Source of the DNA: Linnemannia elongata
Lineage: Eukaryota > Mortierellomycota > Mortierellomycetes > Mortierellales > Mortierellaceae
DNA: 64,000 nt
Direction of reading: 5' to 3'
Assembly: GCA_036320915.1 (NCBI GenBank)
Contig: JAXBDG010000007.1
Span: 620,001-684,000 of the forward strand
This document shows positions 13,049-25,512 of the stretch, piece by piece. Position 1 is the stretch's first letter; each line of letters starts with the position of its first letter. Both the position numbers and the translations under genes were made by a program. The notes under the pieces are model-generated. The model was given only the letters and a program-made list of their open reading frames with translations. It had not been told where the DNA came from and did not search any database.

Positions 13049-13278
13049 CTAATGAGTAGTTGCAGTAGTGGTAGTAGTAAAGGCGACGGGAGAGTCGTAG
13101 GCTCGGTCCAAAATATGCAAGAAATCAGTTTTTGTGAGACCAAGTCTAGCCTTGGCCACCTGGGCCATTGACCTCAATGAGCTGAGGAACTGCTCTCGTT
13201 CCTCCTCCTCCTTTTCCTTGCCGCACTCGGATATACTTGTGCAGGCGTTGTTGTTGTTCTTGTCATCGTCGTCGTTGA

Positions 13279-13347
<69 letters not shown>

Positions 13348-15741
13348 CGTTGTCGTTGTTGGTGGTGGTGTGGCTATTATGGTTGGTGTGGCTGTTGCTA
13401 TCGCAGGGTTGATCGAGGTACTCCTGGAATGCCGAGTCTGTTTATGAAGAGGGAGATAAGGATTCTCGTTGGTTTTGTTGTTGCTCCAGTAATTGATGTT
13501 GTTCCTGTTGCTCTAGTTGTTGTTGTTGACGTCTGTCTGTGAAATGCGGCAGGTGTTGTGGGGGTGGAGGGAAGGACGAAATAGAAGGATTTGGTAATGA
13601 GGCAGGGGCGGGAGGTAGAGAGCCAGAAGTAGAGATGGTGGATGATAACGATTGTGATTCGAATCTTGATTGGGAGGAGGAGTAGGGAGGGGAAGTACAT
13701 GAGCCTGCCTCACTGTCCTTAATGTTGGTGTTGTTTGGGTGAGAGTGGAATTTAGGTGCTAATGCAGGGGCTGAGAATAATGTACTAGACTCTTGGGTAC
13801 CAACACCCCCCTCCCCTTCCCTCTGCTCGTCTTTGTCGTAGGTGTGATCGGTATGGCGTTGGTGCTCGGACTCGAGGGGAGTCGCTGCTGCACTATCATG
13901 ATACTGTTGGAGGCGGCTATCAAGGCGGATAAGAAACCCGCCCCTAGTCCTACTCCTGCTGCTGGTGTTGTCGTCTGTGGTTTCCTCATTATCAGCTAGC
14001 TGATCATCTATATCGTCGTCCTCATCGTGAAGATAGAACTGTTGATATCTGCGCGCTCCCGCTGCTCCTGAATATCCTGTAGAATCGGTATGGTGGACAA
14101 TGAGGTTCATAAGCCGGAGGGTCAAAGCTGTGGGGTCAACTTGTCCAGGCTCAGGTACAACAGGTACAAGTGCAGCCAACGTCGGAAAAGCTGAATCGGG
14201 AAGAGCTGCCTCGGAGGAAATGCAGAGATCTTCCTTTTGTGCCGTGGGAACCGCGGGGTCGATTTTGTGCCGTTCTGCCCCCATGTCATAAATATTTTTG
14301 GTGTTGTCATGGTTGGCGTGGGAGGAAACTTTGGAAGGAGCTTCGGAATCTAGTCCTTGTCCTCGGTGTTGCTGCTGCTTCGGCTTTGGCTCTGGCTCTA
14401 GCTCATCGTGGTCTCCGTATTTCCCCCAGTACTCGTCATCATCATCCTCATCGACCTCGTCCACTTCTTCCCACCGACAAATGTTGGGTCCTGAAGTGAA
14501 GCTTGTTGTACTGGCAATGGCGAATATAGTATTGGCCTTCATGGAGATGGCTGTCGACGACTTCATGGCTCCAGTTGTTGATGGAGAGTAGTATGTTGAT
14601 GCAGGCGAGAAGGTAGTATCCGCCGAGGAAGACGAAGGGGATGATACCATTTCTGTCGGAGAACTGTCGTTGCTGGTCTCGTCACTGACAGAATCATCAT
14701 GGTCGCTGTCGGGGTCTCCGTACTGGCCCCAATAATCGTCGTCCGAATCGTCATCCTCCTCATCGCAGTATTTACCCGCAGCCTTCTGGTACTGCTGTTC
14801 CTGGATCCTGTAAGTTGTCGAGGCGACGGGTGCCGCTGTGGCGGTCATACTGGATAAGGACTGTCTGGTATCCTCCTGCATGCGCCTCCATCCTTTCGAG
14901 ACGAGACTCTCCTCTGATCCAGCCACACAGACGACTCCATGAAACTTCCAGTGCGCCTCTTTCTCATCCTCAACAACCAACACCAAACCAACAGAATGGT
15001 TCAACAACTGTGCCGATGCTCCTACAAGCACCAATACCAGAGTCCGCCTCAATGTCGTTGTCTGCTTCTCCACCTCCACATCCACCTCCGAGTCGAAAGA
15101 CCTCTGAAACACTGGAGATGTCTCGCAACAATTATCCATGACCACGTTGTGACCATGATTCTGTGACCTGCTGCTCCTCATCTCCTTGAGCCATTGCAAG
15201 ATATGTCTCTCCTGCTCCTCATGCTCCTCCTGCTCCTGTTGGTGCGGCTTGCCTACAACATCACGATCGCACGACAATAGAAGAAAGCCCGAGATTCGGT
15301 CCTGAAGCTGCTGCTCATGACCCTCGGTGAAAGATAGGATACGTTGCTGCTGCTGGAGAGGTCCGGACGCCCAGGACATCAGATCGTGATATCGGCCTTC
15401 AACAAGAGCATCTACTGCTTCTTGGACCTATAGTTGTGGAATACCCACATACAAAATAAAGGGGGTTGCATAAGAGTGAGCATTTGATTACATGTGAATT
15501 TTTATTTTGTTGTTTTTGTGGTTGTTATTGCTTATGATGCTAGTAAGCATAAAAATCATTATTACAAAGTTCATGCTGGGTGGATGGGAAAGCAGTGAAG
15601 GGTAAGAAAGATGAGATATGAAAGAAAAGGAGAGAGAGAGAGAGAGAGAGAGAGTGAGTGAGGGGAAGTGATTGTTGGTTCTGTGCTGGTTGTGAATGGG
15701 TATACCTTTGAGCGAGCAGATGCGGTGGTAAGAGATAACAT
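13049..15741 (-). CDS. Acidic low-complexity protein with an in-frame TAA near its C-terminus; function unknown
   Basis: Exon 1 is 15741-15706 (12 codons) and exon 2 starts at 15427; both are phase 0. Exon 2 stays open to a TAA at 13444-13442 (673 residues). The same frame then runs on, without another stop, to a TAG at 13051-13049 (130 more codons). The extension holds 22 consecutive Asn codons and then a helix-like block (EEREQFLSSLRSMAQVAKAR) that looks more like a real protein end than 3' UTR. The protein has a Gln/Glu-rich N-terminal helix region, two acidic repeats with the same core (DDDYWGQYGD near residue 244, DEYWGKYGD near 345), Ser-rich linkers and a Gln-rich stretch. No catalytic domain is visible. 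The TAA may be a nonsense mutation, a read-through stop, a base error or part of an unusual intron. Confidence 0.65.
13280..13345. repeat. GTT/AAC trinucleotide microsatellite (22 units)
   Basis: There are 22 uninterrupted GTT units on the plus strand. Read on the minus strand in the frame of the acidic protein they encode 22 Asn, downstream of its in-frame TAA. Confidence 0.95.
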
Positions 15742-15969
15742 CGTTTGGAGGAGTAGATTCAATGGTTATTTTCTGCGATAGAAAGTAAAAAGGAAGGGAA
15801 ATAATGAAAGAAGCTGAAAGCTGAAGATTGTAAGAATGAAGGAAGGAAGGGTTTGTCGCTTCAGAAAAGTGGTAGGAAGGAGTACGAGAGAAAGAGAGAA
15901 GAAGAGAAAGGGATGCTGAAAGAAAAGGTGAAGAAAGATAACAAAAGGAAAAAGAAAGGATGAGCAATA

Positions 15970-16005
<36 letters not shown>

Positions 16006-16638
16006 TGAGAGTGAGAAGGAGGAGCAAAAAGAGCACTCAATCTAAAGATTGTGATCTGGCCTATTGGATGGACGGATGGATGGACCCTCTCCCACTCTCT
16101 CTCTTCTCCTTTCCCGCACGCACGATCCATCCAGGCGTGCTGATTGGCTGTTGATTTGTGGAGAAATATATATAATCTTCAAGTGTTTGTTCATCAGATA
16201 CGGAAGAAAAACGTGGTGGCAAAAGGGAGGCATTATTCAACCAAGTATTTTATTCGATAGAAAGACGCGAGAACAAAAGTAAAAACGAGAATATGTACAG
16301 AAGAACAAAAAAAAAAAAAATAGGGAGGCGATAAGAGTATAAGGTCATAGGTAGGAGTACGACGTTAGTAAGAGAACAAAGGGAACAAAAGGGCAATTGT
16401 TAAAGTACAGCTACGCTAGCAAGTAGGGCAGGAGAAAAGGAGGACGCAAGGGGTATATGCACAGAACAAATAATGACAAAGGGAGAAAAAGAGCACGAAA
16501 AGGAGGGAAGCGAAAAGAGCAGGCGTCCGTCCATGACCGGGGGACTGAGTCCCTTAGCTTGCTTGTCCAAAGGAGAGGCGGGCCTCGTACTAGAGGGAGG
16601 CGGGGGGGTCAAGCGACCTTCTTTCTTGCTTAGGCATA
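15742..16638. other. Intergenic region between tandem minus-strand genes
   Basis: About 0.9 kb lies between the start of the acidic protein gene and the stop of the zinc-finger gene. It is purine-rich on the plus strand and holds an A tract of 32 nt at 15971-16002. An AG dinucleotide repeat lies close by at 15631-15654, within the first intron of the acidic protein gene. I see no gene. Confidence 0.55.
15971..16002. repeat. A32 homopolymer tract
   Basis: Thirty-two consecutive A on the plus strand, about 230 bp upstream of the acidic-protein start codon. Confidence 0.9.
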
Positions 16639-18195
16639 CTAGAATCGGTTGGCGGCCTTCTCGGTGTGTCCGAGGAAGGGCGTAAAGTTAGTGAATGGCC
16701 TGGGCGCTGCTGCTGCTGCCGCCGCCGCCGCTGCCTTCTCCTTCTCCCTGTCATGTCGATGCACGCGGATATGCTGATTCAGATTGTCGCTTCTCGAGAA
16801 GCATTTAGGGCAGTCCTGGTAAGGGCATCTGAACGCTATTAATACGTTGCGGGAAAGATGAAGGCGAACGAGAAAAGGGGTAATGGAAAGTCAGGAAAAA
16901 CAGATATAGACGGCGTCCGGGAAAAATGGGTTAGTATTCATAGAACTCTTTCTTATTACTGCATCCTTCTCATTTATATATTGATCTTCCCGACTGCTGG
17001 GTCGTGTCGACTTACGTTTCTCCAGCGTGTGCACGGATCGTACATGACGCTTTAGGTGCTCTGAGCGCTTAAAGAGTTTGCCACAGTCGTCAATGTGGCA
17101 GGTGAAAATCCTACTAGGAGTGTCTGGACTCAGGGACGCTCGGCGTTGCTTGATTGTCTTGGATCCGGCTGCGCCAACAGGTAGAGCAACGCCGCTCATC
17201 GACCCGCCACTGCTGGGTGGCAAAGACGAAACGGACGAGATGGAAGTGGAGGAGGAAGAGGGGACCATCTCAGTGCCACCAGTCTCGTAGCGACGGTGGC
17301 CATGGAAATAATAATGGTGGTGTGCTGCAGACCCAAAAGGAGATGTCGCGTCGAGGAGCTCGTGAGACTGCGTGATAGGGTACAATGACCCGAGAGAACC
17401 GTGGCGAGGGAAGGCGTACCCTGCAAACTCCTCCGGCAGCTCGAACTGGGAAAAGGCTGAGTCTTCAAAGGGCATCGAAAAGACTCTGCTGGTCGATCGG
17501 AGCCCGGATGGGTTGCCTCCAGAGGTGGGTGGGATGGCCGCAGTACCGCTGAACGTGGGACTTGAGCTGTCCGTCGATGAGGAGGGAGAGTACGTGAGGG
17601 GACCGGTGGAGCCCTGAGCGTCGTCCATGTCTTGCGAGGCAAAGGATTGATGTCGTGGCATAGAGTCACTGGGAAATTCAAACTTGACGCGCACGGGTGA
17701 GGACATCTCGACTTGGTTCAGCGAAGCATGGAGCACGTCCATCTGGAAAGGGTGAACGGCTTGCTGGTAGGTGTAATTGCTGGAGTCGCTGAGCATGGGC
17801 TGTTGTTGTTGTTGGTGTTGTTGTTGTAGGTGCTGTTGTTGCATTCCCATGTGAAGTTGTGACTGTATGAAATATTGCTGTTGGTCGTATGCTTGTTGCG
17901 TGGGAGTGGCAGGAAATTGGGCATTCAGGTGTTGTTGCAGCAGCTGCTGTTGGTGTTGCTGTTGTTGGTATTGTTGTTGTTGACGGCCCTGGCTCTGCTG
18001 GAAAATATTGTCGCTTTGGGTGGTGTAGCTCTTGTTAGCCATGAGTTGGCCTGAGACAAAGTTGTCCTGGTCGAGTTCCGACAGTTGGAGGTGGGATGGG
18101 GCGGAGAGTGATCGATGAGCCAAAGGGGTGGCCATAAGACCGGGCGCATTCAATACGTTGGGAGAGGACGACGGGACAGGGGGGAATGCGACCAT
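16639..18195 (-). CDS. C2H2 zinc-finger transcription factor, Msn2/Msn4-like
   Basis: Two exons (18195-17016 and 16835-16639) join in phase 1 and encode 458 residues. The first ATG in frame is at 18195. The N-terminal 370 residues are Gln/Ser/Pro-rich and look like an activation region, with a long Gln-rich stretch encoded around 17790-18000. Two C2H2 fingers lie near residues 375-435: CHIDDCGKLFKRSEHLKRH (C-x4-C-x12-H-x4-H) and CPYQDCPKCFSRSDNLNQH (C-x4-C-x12-H-x3-H), with a linker TLEKPFR that is cut by the intron. The finger helix residues RSEHLKRH and RSDNLNQH match those of yeast Msn2/Msn4, which bind AGGGG stress elements. Here both fingers have C-x4-C rather than the C-x2-C of Msn2. 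An Ala run lies near the C-terminus. A stress-response role is inferred from the fingers only. Confidence 0.9.
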
Positions 18196-19019
18196 TGTAT
18201 TGTTTTCTCGTTTATCCGTGCTATTGTTGGGCAGATGCAGTGGTAATGAAGGGAATATAAAGAGGAAGAAGGGCGGCGAGGGTGGACTACTTGGTGAAAA
18301 GGTCAAGCGGTGTTTGTGAAAACTGGATATGAGAGGGCAAAAGAGTGAGCGAAGAAGGATTGGAAGGAAAATGAAGAGAAGAAAAAAAACAGAATGGGTA
18401 AAGAAGACAGCAGGAGAGAGTCGAGTCGACAGGGTCGCACGGTGTTTGTGTGGGGGAAGCGTGTGAAATAAGGGAAGGGCTGGTGTAAGAGTATGGGACT
18501 GCGGCGTTGATGGTGCTTAATAGTCTCGGCTATGGACGAAAATTGTCCAATGAAGGAAGAGCTCGGACGATGTGGACCCTTTGAGCGGCTGATAAATAAA
18601 AAGGAAAGAAGGAAGAGGGCGAGGGCGAAGGAATGGCAAGATAAAGAGAATACAGAGAAGGAGGGGCTAACGGTTAGTTGGTTGTTCGTTAATGAAGTGG
18701 TTGTTGGACCATGCGACACATAAAACCTATGCGTTGAAGATGAGTGTCAGAGGAAGGGTGAGGGTTTGCAAAGGGGGGAAAGATGGAAGAGGAAGTTGTC
18801 CGTTCAACGGCAGCTGACGGAAGAAAAGAACAGGCGATGGCACCTCGTAACGAAGGAGTCAGGGTGAAGCGGAAGCGGAAGGTCGAGAGAGAAGAACGAG
18901 TAGGAAAGGAAGAAGTGCGTATAAATGACGCAGTAATATGGAGAAGGAAAGACGAAAGGAAGAGATATACAAAAAAACGAAGAAAGAGGACAATGATCCT
19001 TGACAGGGTGTATCTAGAC

Positions 19020-19027
19020 CCTTTATA
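19020..19027 (-). promoter_or_regulatory. TATA-like box upstream of the zinc-finger gene
   Basis: TATAAAGG reads on the minus strand about 830 bp upstream of the zinc-finger start codon. If used, it would give the mRNA a leader of roughly 0.8 kb. Confidence 0.3.
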
Positions 19028-20147
19028 TGCGAAGAGAGTAGTTTTGGAAAAGTGAGAATAAAGGAGAGCAAATCAGAAGTAGAATTTGAATCCATCGAGG
19101 GAGAAGGAACGTGCTGGGAGAAAGGGTAGCAGGAAGCAGGGATGTATGGTACCAGAGAATAATAAATCGTCGAGTTGTTTGCTTGTGACCTTAGATAATT
19201 GAGAGTAGTGGTAGGCAGTCATAGCGACGTGTTGGTGGGAAGTTTGGAAGGAATGAAAGAAAAATAAGAATACAAAAGAAACGGGCGAATGAGCAGGAGG
19301 GTAACCATGAGAGGTATCCCCGACTGAGAACAAGGGTCGAATGGCAGGTTTTGAAGTGTCATGTCGGCTCAATAAACATTGTTTACGACCTGCAATGAAT
19401 ATCCCAATTGAATCCACGCTTTTCATTTGAATGTGCACCCAGAAAATAGAGACCTTTTGTAAACTCAAAACGGGCAGGAGAAAGAGAGAACACAAAGGAA
19501 GTAGGAACAGAAGAAAAAATGGATGAATTAAGCAAATTGGCAAAGATGGTGATAACAACATCGCATACGGGCGCCAGCACAGAAATGGAGCACCCAGCGA
19601 GGAAAGGACGCTGCAAAGGCACAATATCTTGCACAAAGTACGCATAGTAGCACATTCTCATGCACACACTGACGCTCTTGAATATCACGCCACATAAACG
19701 AATGTAGGGGACAGGGCAAACGGACACAAAGAAAGGAAAAGCATTGTGTGGAAAACATCAAAGGGGAAAAAAATATCCTGGTCGAAAAGCTATTGTCGTT
19801 GGAGGGTGGGCTTGATGAAGAAGCGGCCCCTAGTGACGAGACTAGTATCAAACGGAAGCGGGGATGGTCTCCGAGGATATGGCGGTCTCAAAATGACACT
19901 TTTGGTTACCAAGTTCATGGTAACTTTCAGGTTCTATTGCCTCCCTCATTTTTTTTTCTTTTTGATTCAAGCAGGTGTATAGGTTTTCTTACATAGGGAC
20001 TGCGACTCCCTTTTTTTTGGGAGGGAATAGGTGTGAGAAAGAACGAGAGAGACGCAAAGATTCGAGGTTGTCGAAATAGACGAGAGACCGGAAGAAGGGG
20101 ACAGTCGAGGGACGTAAGAAAGGAGAGAATAAAGCAAGGGAACAAAG

Positions 20148-20170
20148 AAGGAAGGAAGGAAGGAAGGAAA
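20148..20170. repeat. GGAA tetranucleotide repeat
   Basis: About five to six copies of GGAA/GAAG lie within a longer purine-rich stretch. Confidence 0.8.
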
Positions 20171-21099
20171 GAAGTAAGGAAGGAGGAAAGGTAAGAAAGG
20201 GAGCTATAAGCAGAGGGTGAGAACCAGGCCTGGCGTGTTCATCCTGGGAGCAAAAAAAAACAAAAAGACAGTGATAACGGTCCAATGAGAGACGACGATA
20301 AGGCCAGAAAAACAGTCAATGCAGGGAAGGAGGTTGAGCACAACGAAACGTACTAGGGAAAAGAGTCAACAGCGTACAGAGACACATGCACCCGGGAAGA
20401 TGCACCCAACTTCCCCTTTTCTTCTCTTTTTTTACCCTTCTTTATTGCACAAGCTGCCCAATGCGAGTAGGGAGTCGGAGGCGATGTAACAACCCAAAAA
20501 AAGTGAATAGGGCCATTGAGAGGTTTTTTTGTGTGCGTTTGCTTACCGTTTTCGTGGTGCCCGTTTGCCCTTTGTTCTTGGCTCTATGCATCGTAAGTAG
20601 GTCAAAAAGAAAGGAACTTTAATATAAAAAATAGGAGGCTAAAGGTGGACGGAGTGGCAGCCAGTCATGGAGAGGATAAGAAAAAGTTTGGGATCCTGCA
20701 ATTGGAAGGAAGAATGGAAAGAGAGAGAGGAAGCGAGCTGGATCCAGCTCTGAGACGATAGAGAGTGGTGCAAAATAAATGGCCGAAGTGAACAAAAATG
20801 TAGTGGCAATGAAATAAATAAGTGACAAAATGCCGCTCGCAACAGGATAGAAAAAGAGGCAGCGTTGTGTCCCATTTCCTTTTCCGTTTGGGCTTTTTTG
20901 ACACTTTGCTCCGGCTGGGAAAATTAAATCGTAACTGCGTGCCCATGGCTCTGTGAGTGCGTGTGTTTGTATGTGTGTGTTTGTGAATCGCTGAATATTT
21001 TCGGTGCTTCAAAAGGTTTCGATTGGAAGAATACCATGAAAAAAGGTAAAAAGAATGACGGCTGTGTCCACGCGCGGTAATGAGGCGAGGGCAAGGTCC

Positions 21100-21100
<1 letters not shown>

Positions 21101-21130
<30 letters not shown>
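21101..21130. repeat. A30 homopolymer tract
   Basis: Thirty consecutive A on the plus strand in the gene-free region. Confidence 0.9.
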
Positions 21131-21133
<3 letters not shown>

Positions 21134-22975
21134 GGAAACACGGGTGCTGTCAAGATGAATGGTAAGAAAGGGTAAAGAGTGGGTAATTAAGCAAACAGGC
21201 AGCATACGCCATTGAAGAGAAAGGACGGGATGTGGTTCAAAGAGGAAGCTAGATTGTTTCAGGTGGATTGCTGTGGGGTAGCGTAAAGAGAATGAGAAAG
21301 GATGAGCGAGGGACAGAAGGATAGGGTCTAACTGTATGTTTGTATTTGTCTGATGCAAGATTCTTATCAGCCGCTGCCGTTGCCTGGATTCCAATGGGTT
21401 TGAGAAGAAAAAAAGAAAAGGGTCCGAGGGTCAATTTGAGGTCGCTTACAATTGCTTCCTTCTTGAGAAAGGTAGAAGATGGGATAAAAAGAGGTTGAAA
21501 AGAGTGGGTGAAGTGGAGTGTGTGAAGGAAGAGAACTAGTAGGAGTAAGAGTGCTCTGTGAGGAAAGATGGCGTTACAGTGCAAGCGGATGAAAAGGAGC
21601 AAGGGTGTTGTATCAGGAATTAGTTGTGAGAGATAGAACGATGGGTTATTACTGAAAGGGCGAAGAAGAAATTAAAAATCAAGGAAGATGAAGAGAAAGA
21701 GGAAGAGAAACAGAAGGAAGGAACAGAAGAGAGAAAGTAGACGAGAGGAGGGGCCACAGTGTCCTTTTTAAATGCATCATAATCATCTTGAGGGGGGATG
21801 TGGATGGGATGGGATTGAGTACGAGGGAAGGACTTGCGCATTTGCAACCTTGTAACCTCGCACCTGTACCATTTTGAGCACAAACACAAACAAACAAGAA
21901 CGCACACATACATACACACACATCCTCTTACTCAACTGTCGATGGATGGGAAGCGGATGGGATGGGATATATATAAAGTTGCAAGTCAGTTATTCAAGTC
22001 AAGTCAGTCAGTTGTCTGTTGTTGCCAGAGAGGGCTGCGAATAAGGTGAACGAGCAAGCAATCTAAATGACAATAGACAATGCGTGAACAATAATAAACA
22101 ACAGCAGCAAAAAGAAAGCGAAGGAAGGCAAGCGCAAACAAGTAAAGCCAACATCAACAAATAACAATAATAAACAATGAAGGGAGAAGCGCAAAGCGAA
22201 AGACCCACCACCACCATCGAACGACGACGACAACCAAATAAACAAACAAAACGACAAACAGTTGTGTATTTTAGTTTAATATTGAATGAATTGCAATGAA
22301 CCCTATGCATTCAATAGAAAAAAAAAAAAAAAAAAATTGGTTTGGAGCTCAATTACAGAACAAAGAATAGGGGCAACTGGAAAAAAAGAACATCTCTCTT
22401 GACTAAATGACAGACTGGACTTATTGTTGGGCGATTGACCATTTCCATTTTCTATTGGTCTTGGCACAAACGGTTTGTGCAAAAAGGTCAAGAGAGCAGC
22501 AACTAGAGCAAATAGACAAGCAAACGAGATAGAGAAAAAAAGAAAGAAAAAAAGAAGGAACGACACACAGATGATGAATTGAATCGTTTTGAGTGACGAG
22601 GATGGGTGATGACAAAATCGATCGTTCTGTTATTGCTCGGTTGAGTCTTTGATAGAATCATTGCACACATGTACCAAACACACTCCGCCCACCCATTCCA
22701 TCCTCTCTCTTTCTCATTCTTTCGGATGCACTGCCGTGAAGCTCGATCATCATCCACAAACGGCGACACATTAAAAATCAACAACAAACAGTGGTATGGT
22801 GCAACATATGAATGGAGGAGAAGGAGGCGGAGGCTAGACATGATTCCGTAGCATGTACCACCCCACCTGCCGGAACAAAGAAAAAAGAGGAATGCCCTCT
22901 CCTTTTCTCGTGGATACGACGAAAAGGCGCGAGTCTGTTGTTGTCCTCTGGTAGTGTTTTGGATCCCTCCCTGCA

Positions 22976-22995
22976 TTTTTTTTTTTTTTTTTTTT
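22976..22995. repeat. T20 homopolymer tract
   Basis: Twenty consecutive T on the plus strand in the gene-free region. Confidence 0.85.
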
Positions 22996-24406
22996 GGGAT
23001 CTTCCATTACCTTAACAAAACCACCAGATGTACTTTTCTCGTACGTCTTTTTCTCTAGTCTTATCATTTTGCGCAAAAGTTCTATTTTCTTTATTCTCTC
23101 GGCTCTAACCAAGACTCATGTGCCAAGTAGGTAAGTAAAGCACCCGATGAGAGAGGCGGTTAATTGGATGACAAGGAGAGGGAGAGAAAGGAAAAATAGA
23201 GGAGGTGGGAACAGCGGAATCGAAGGAAACAGCAAGTGTGTCTGTGTGTCATGCGCCATGGTTGTGCAATTGTGGAAGGTCTGAGCGGCGTTAAATACGA
23301 GCAAACGAGTGACTGAATTGATATTCAGTCGCCAAGGGCGATAAACTTAAATATCAAGCTCCACTTTTTTGTTGTAACCAAGCAATTGACAAACAGCCAG
23401 GAGTGAGGGATGCCAGTTGCTGTTGGTATGAATGACAAATGGCTCTTGAATGGCTCTCACCGTTTTCATAATCCTTTAATCGGCTTCATCCAATCCATCA
23501 TAATCATTGTCAAAAGCGAAAAAGACAACAGAATGCCTTTTCCTTACGGTCTGGGCAAACACGGAAGGGCCATAAAAAATGAGCCACAGCAGATAGAGGT
23601 CTAAGCGCGAAACGAAAAAATGAAGTTTAAGGTATTTTCCCTAAGTGCACGAACTGGCTTCTGACCCGTGTGGCCCAATCACCTTTTTGCCGTGCACTCA
23701 CACCCACTCTCCCTAGCTGTTTGAGCAAACGGCTTTCTAGGATCACAGGGGTTTGAGGAAAAGCTTTGGAGTCGATTGAGATATTACCCTATCCCCCAAA
23801 ACCACACCAAACAGCTTTGATTTCATTGTAAATCAGGAGTGTAAAACGCCACATTTGAGCGGATTTGATCACCATCTAATCTTTGGCTTTTTTTGGTTTC
23901 GCTCATTGAATGAAGTCGCGTATAAAGATATACCTTAAGAGTTATAAAATATCAACACATTTAAACGCGCTATGGAATAGCAAAAGACAGTTTTGTGTCA
24001 CCATGCCTGTAAGAACACAACCTATTCGGTCGTATCGACAGTTTTCGTTTCCTTTAGTGGTGATGTCGACAAGGTAGAAGTATATCTGTGGAAGAGACGA
24101 TTAAGAAGACTTTATCATGGTCTTGTGAACGAAACATTCCAATCATATGCTTAGCCAACACAACCTACAAGAAATTTACAGCACAAAAAAAAAATGATGA
24201 TAAAGTGTTGGATTGGGGAAGTAGCAGCAGAATATTTTGTAGTCCTATTATTTTAGTACGGCTCAAGCGAATCCTGAACCTCCCATTCGTGCAGTAGACT
24301 GACATACAAGCATTTTAGGTATGTTGTGCCTACTCCCATTTTACTGTGATTGGTTTGCACTTCCCGCGCGCTAATATATGTTTGATTGGGATTCGCGTGG
24401 CTCGCC

Positions 24407-24435
<29 letters not shown>
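24407..24435. repeat. A29 homopolymer tract
   Basis: Twenty-nine consecutive A on the plus strand in the gene-free region. Confidence 0.9.
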
Positions 24436-24438
<3 letters not shown>

Positions 24439-25468
24439 TACCCACCAATGCGAGCATGAGTGGAGAGAGGTTCAGGGGAATAAATAATGTCTCTGAGACA
24501 ATTTCTCAAGGTCGACAGGAACTGGGTCTTTTTTTATCTCTTTCATATTTCAGACTACTTTCTTCTCCACAACCATCAGTAGGCTTAGCTCGGCTTGTAA
24601 TCGCCAATCAAGCTTTCTCGTGATGGAAAGGAGAGCGAGAATCGGAAAAAATAAAGGAGAACAAGAAGTGCACGGTATAAGAAGTGCACGGTACAAGTTT
24701 TGCTGGTTGGACGGAATGAATGAGTGGGCCCTTGTCCAAAATAAGAACTGTATGTTCATACAAATCGAGTATGTTGAATTTTCTCCGCCGCCGTCAGTCT
24801 ACAGTTTTTTATCTTTCTCGTGGTTGCTCTTGGTCGCAAGGTCCTCCACAGCTCTTACTCACTCCATCCTTCTCTCTGAACCGAACTCTTTTTGTTTTTA
24901 CGCAAGCCTCAACTGATTACTAGAGTATGAAAAGAAGAGTAACAAACAAGAGTCATTCCTGAATGAGCAGCTCTAAGAAGCGCTTGGTTGTTCAGGGTTA
25001 TGTCAAAAGGGGGCAAGAAAAGAAATAAACGCACATTCACTTAAATCGAAAGGTTATGGGAGATCCTTTCATATGAGTCATCATCCTTCATTCGAGCACT
25101 ATAGAAGTGGTCATGGTTGTCAATCGCACAAAAGCCAAAATTAAATGAAGAGGTACAAACCAAAGATACATTCCACAATCGACAAAGGTCAAAGAGGAAC
25201 GAACGTGATAGCCCCTCGCCCGTTGATCAGTTGAGCACATACATCCCTGCTGTACTTCTAAACGCGACCATAAAAAAGCATTTATCCCTCCATCTGTTCT
25301 ATATCGCATTCTGCGGAGTTGACTAACCTGTCCACATTAAGGTGATCGAACATACCTTGCAGCAAGTACGTACATTTGTTTTTCTCGTCTCTTTCATTTT
25401 AGGAGTAAAGGTAGCATGGAACGAATGCATTGAAGGAAGGGTCCGGCGGACTGAAAGGAAAAGGCAGA

Positions 25469-25512
25469 GAATGGAAAGAATGGAAAGAATGGAAAGAATG
25501 GAAGGAATGGAA
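25469..25512. repeat. GGAAAGAAT minisatellite
   Basis: Three to four copies of the 9-bp unit GGAAAGAAT, drifting to GGAAGGAAT and GGAAG at the right end. Confidence 0.8.

Noticed and set aside
13134..13412. Plus-strand frame with a long Leu run
   Set aside because: It is the antisense of the Asn-coding repeat in the minus-strand acidic protein.
19746..19925. GC-richer plus-strand frame beginning NIKGEKNILVEKLL
   Set aside because: Too short, without clear start or exon partner; may be a gene relic but cannot be supported.
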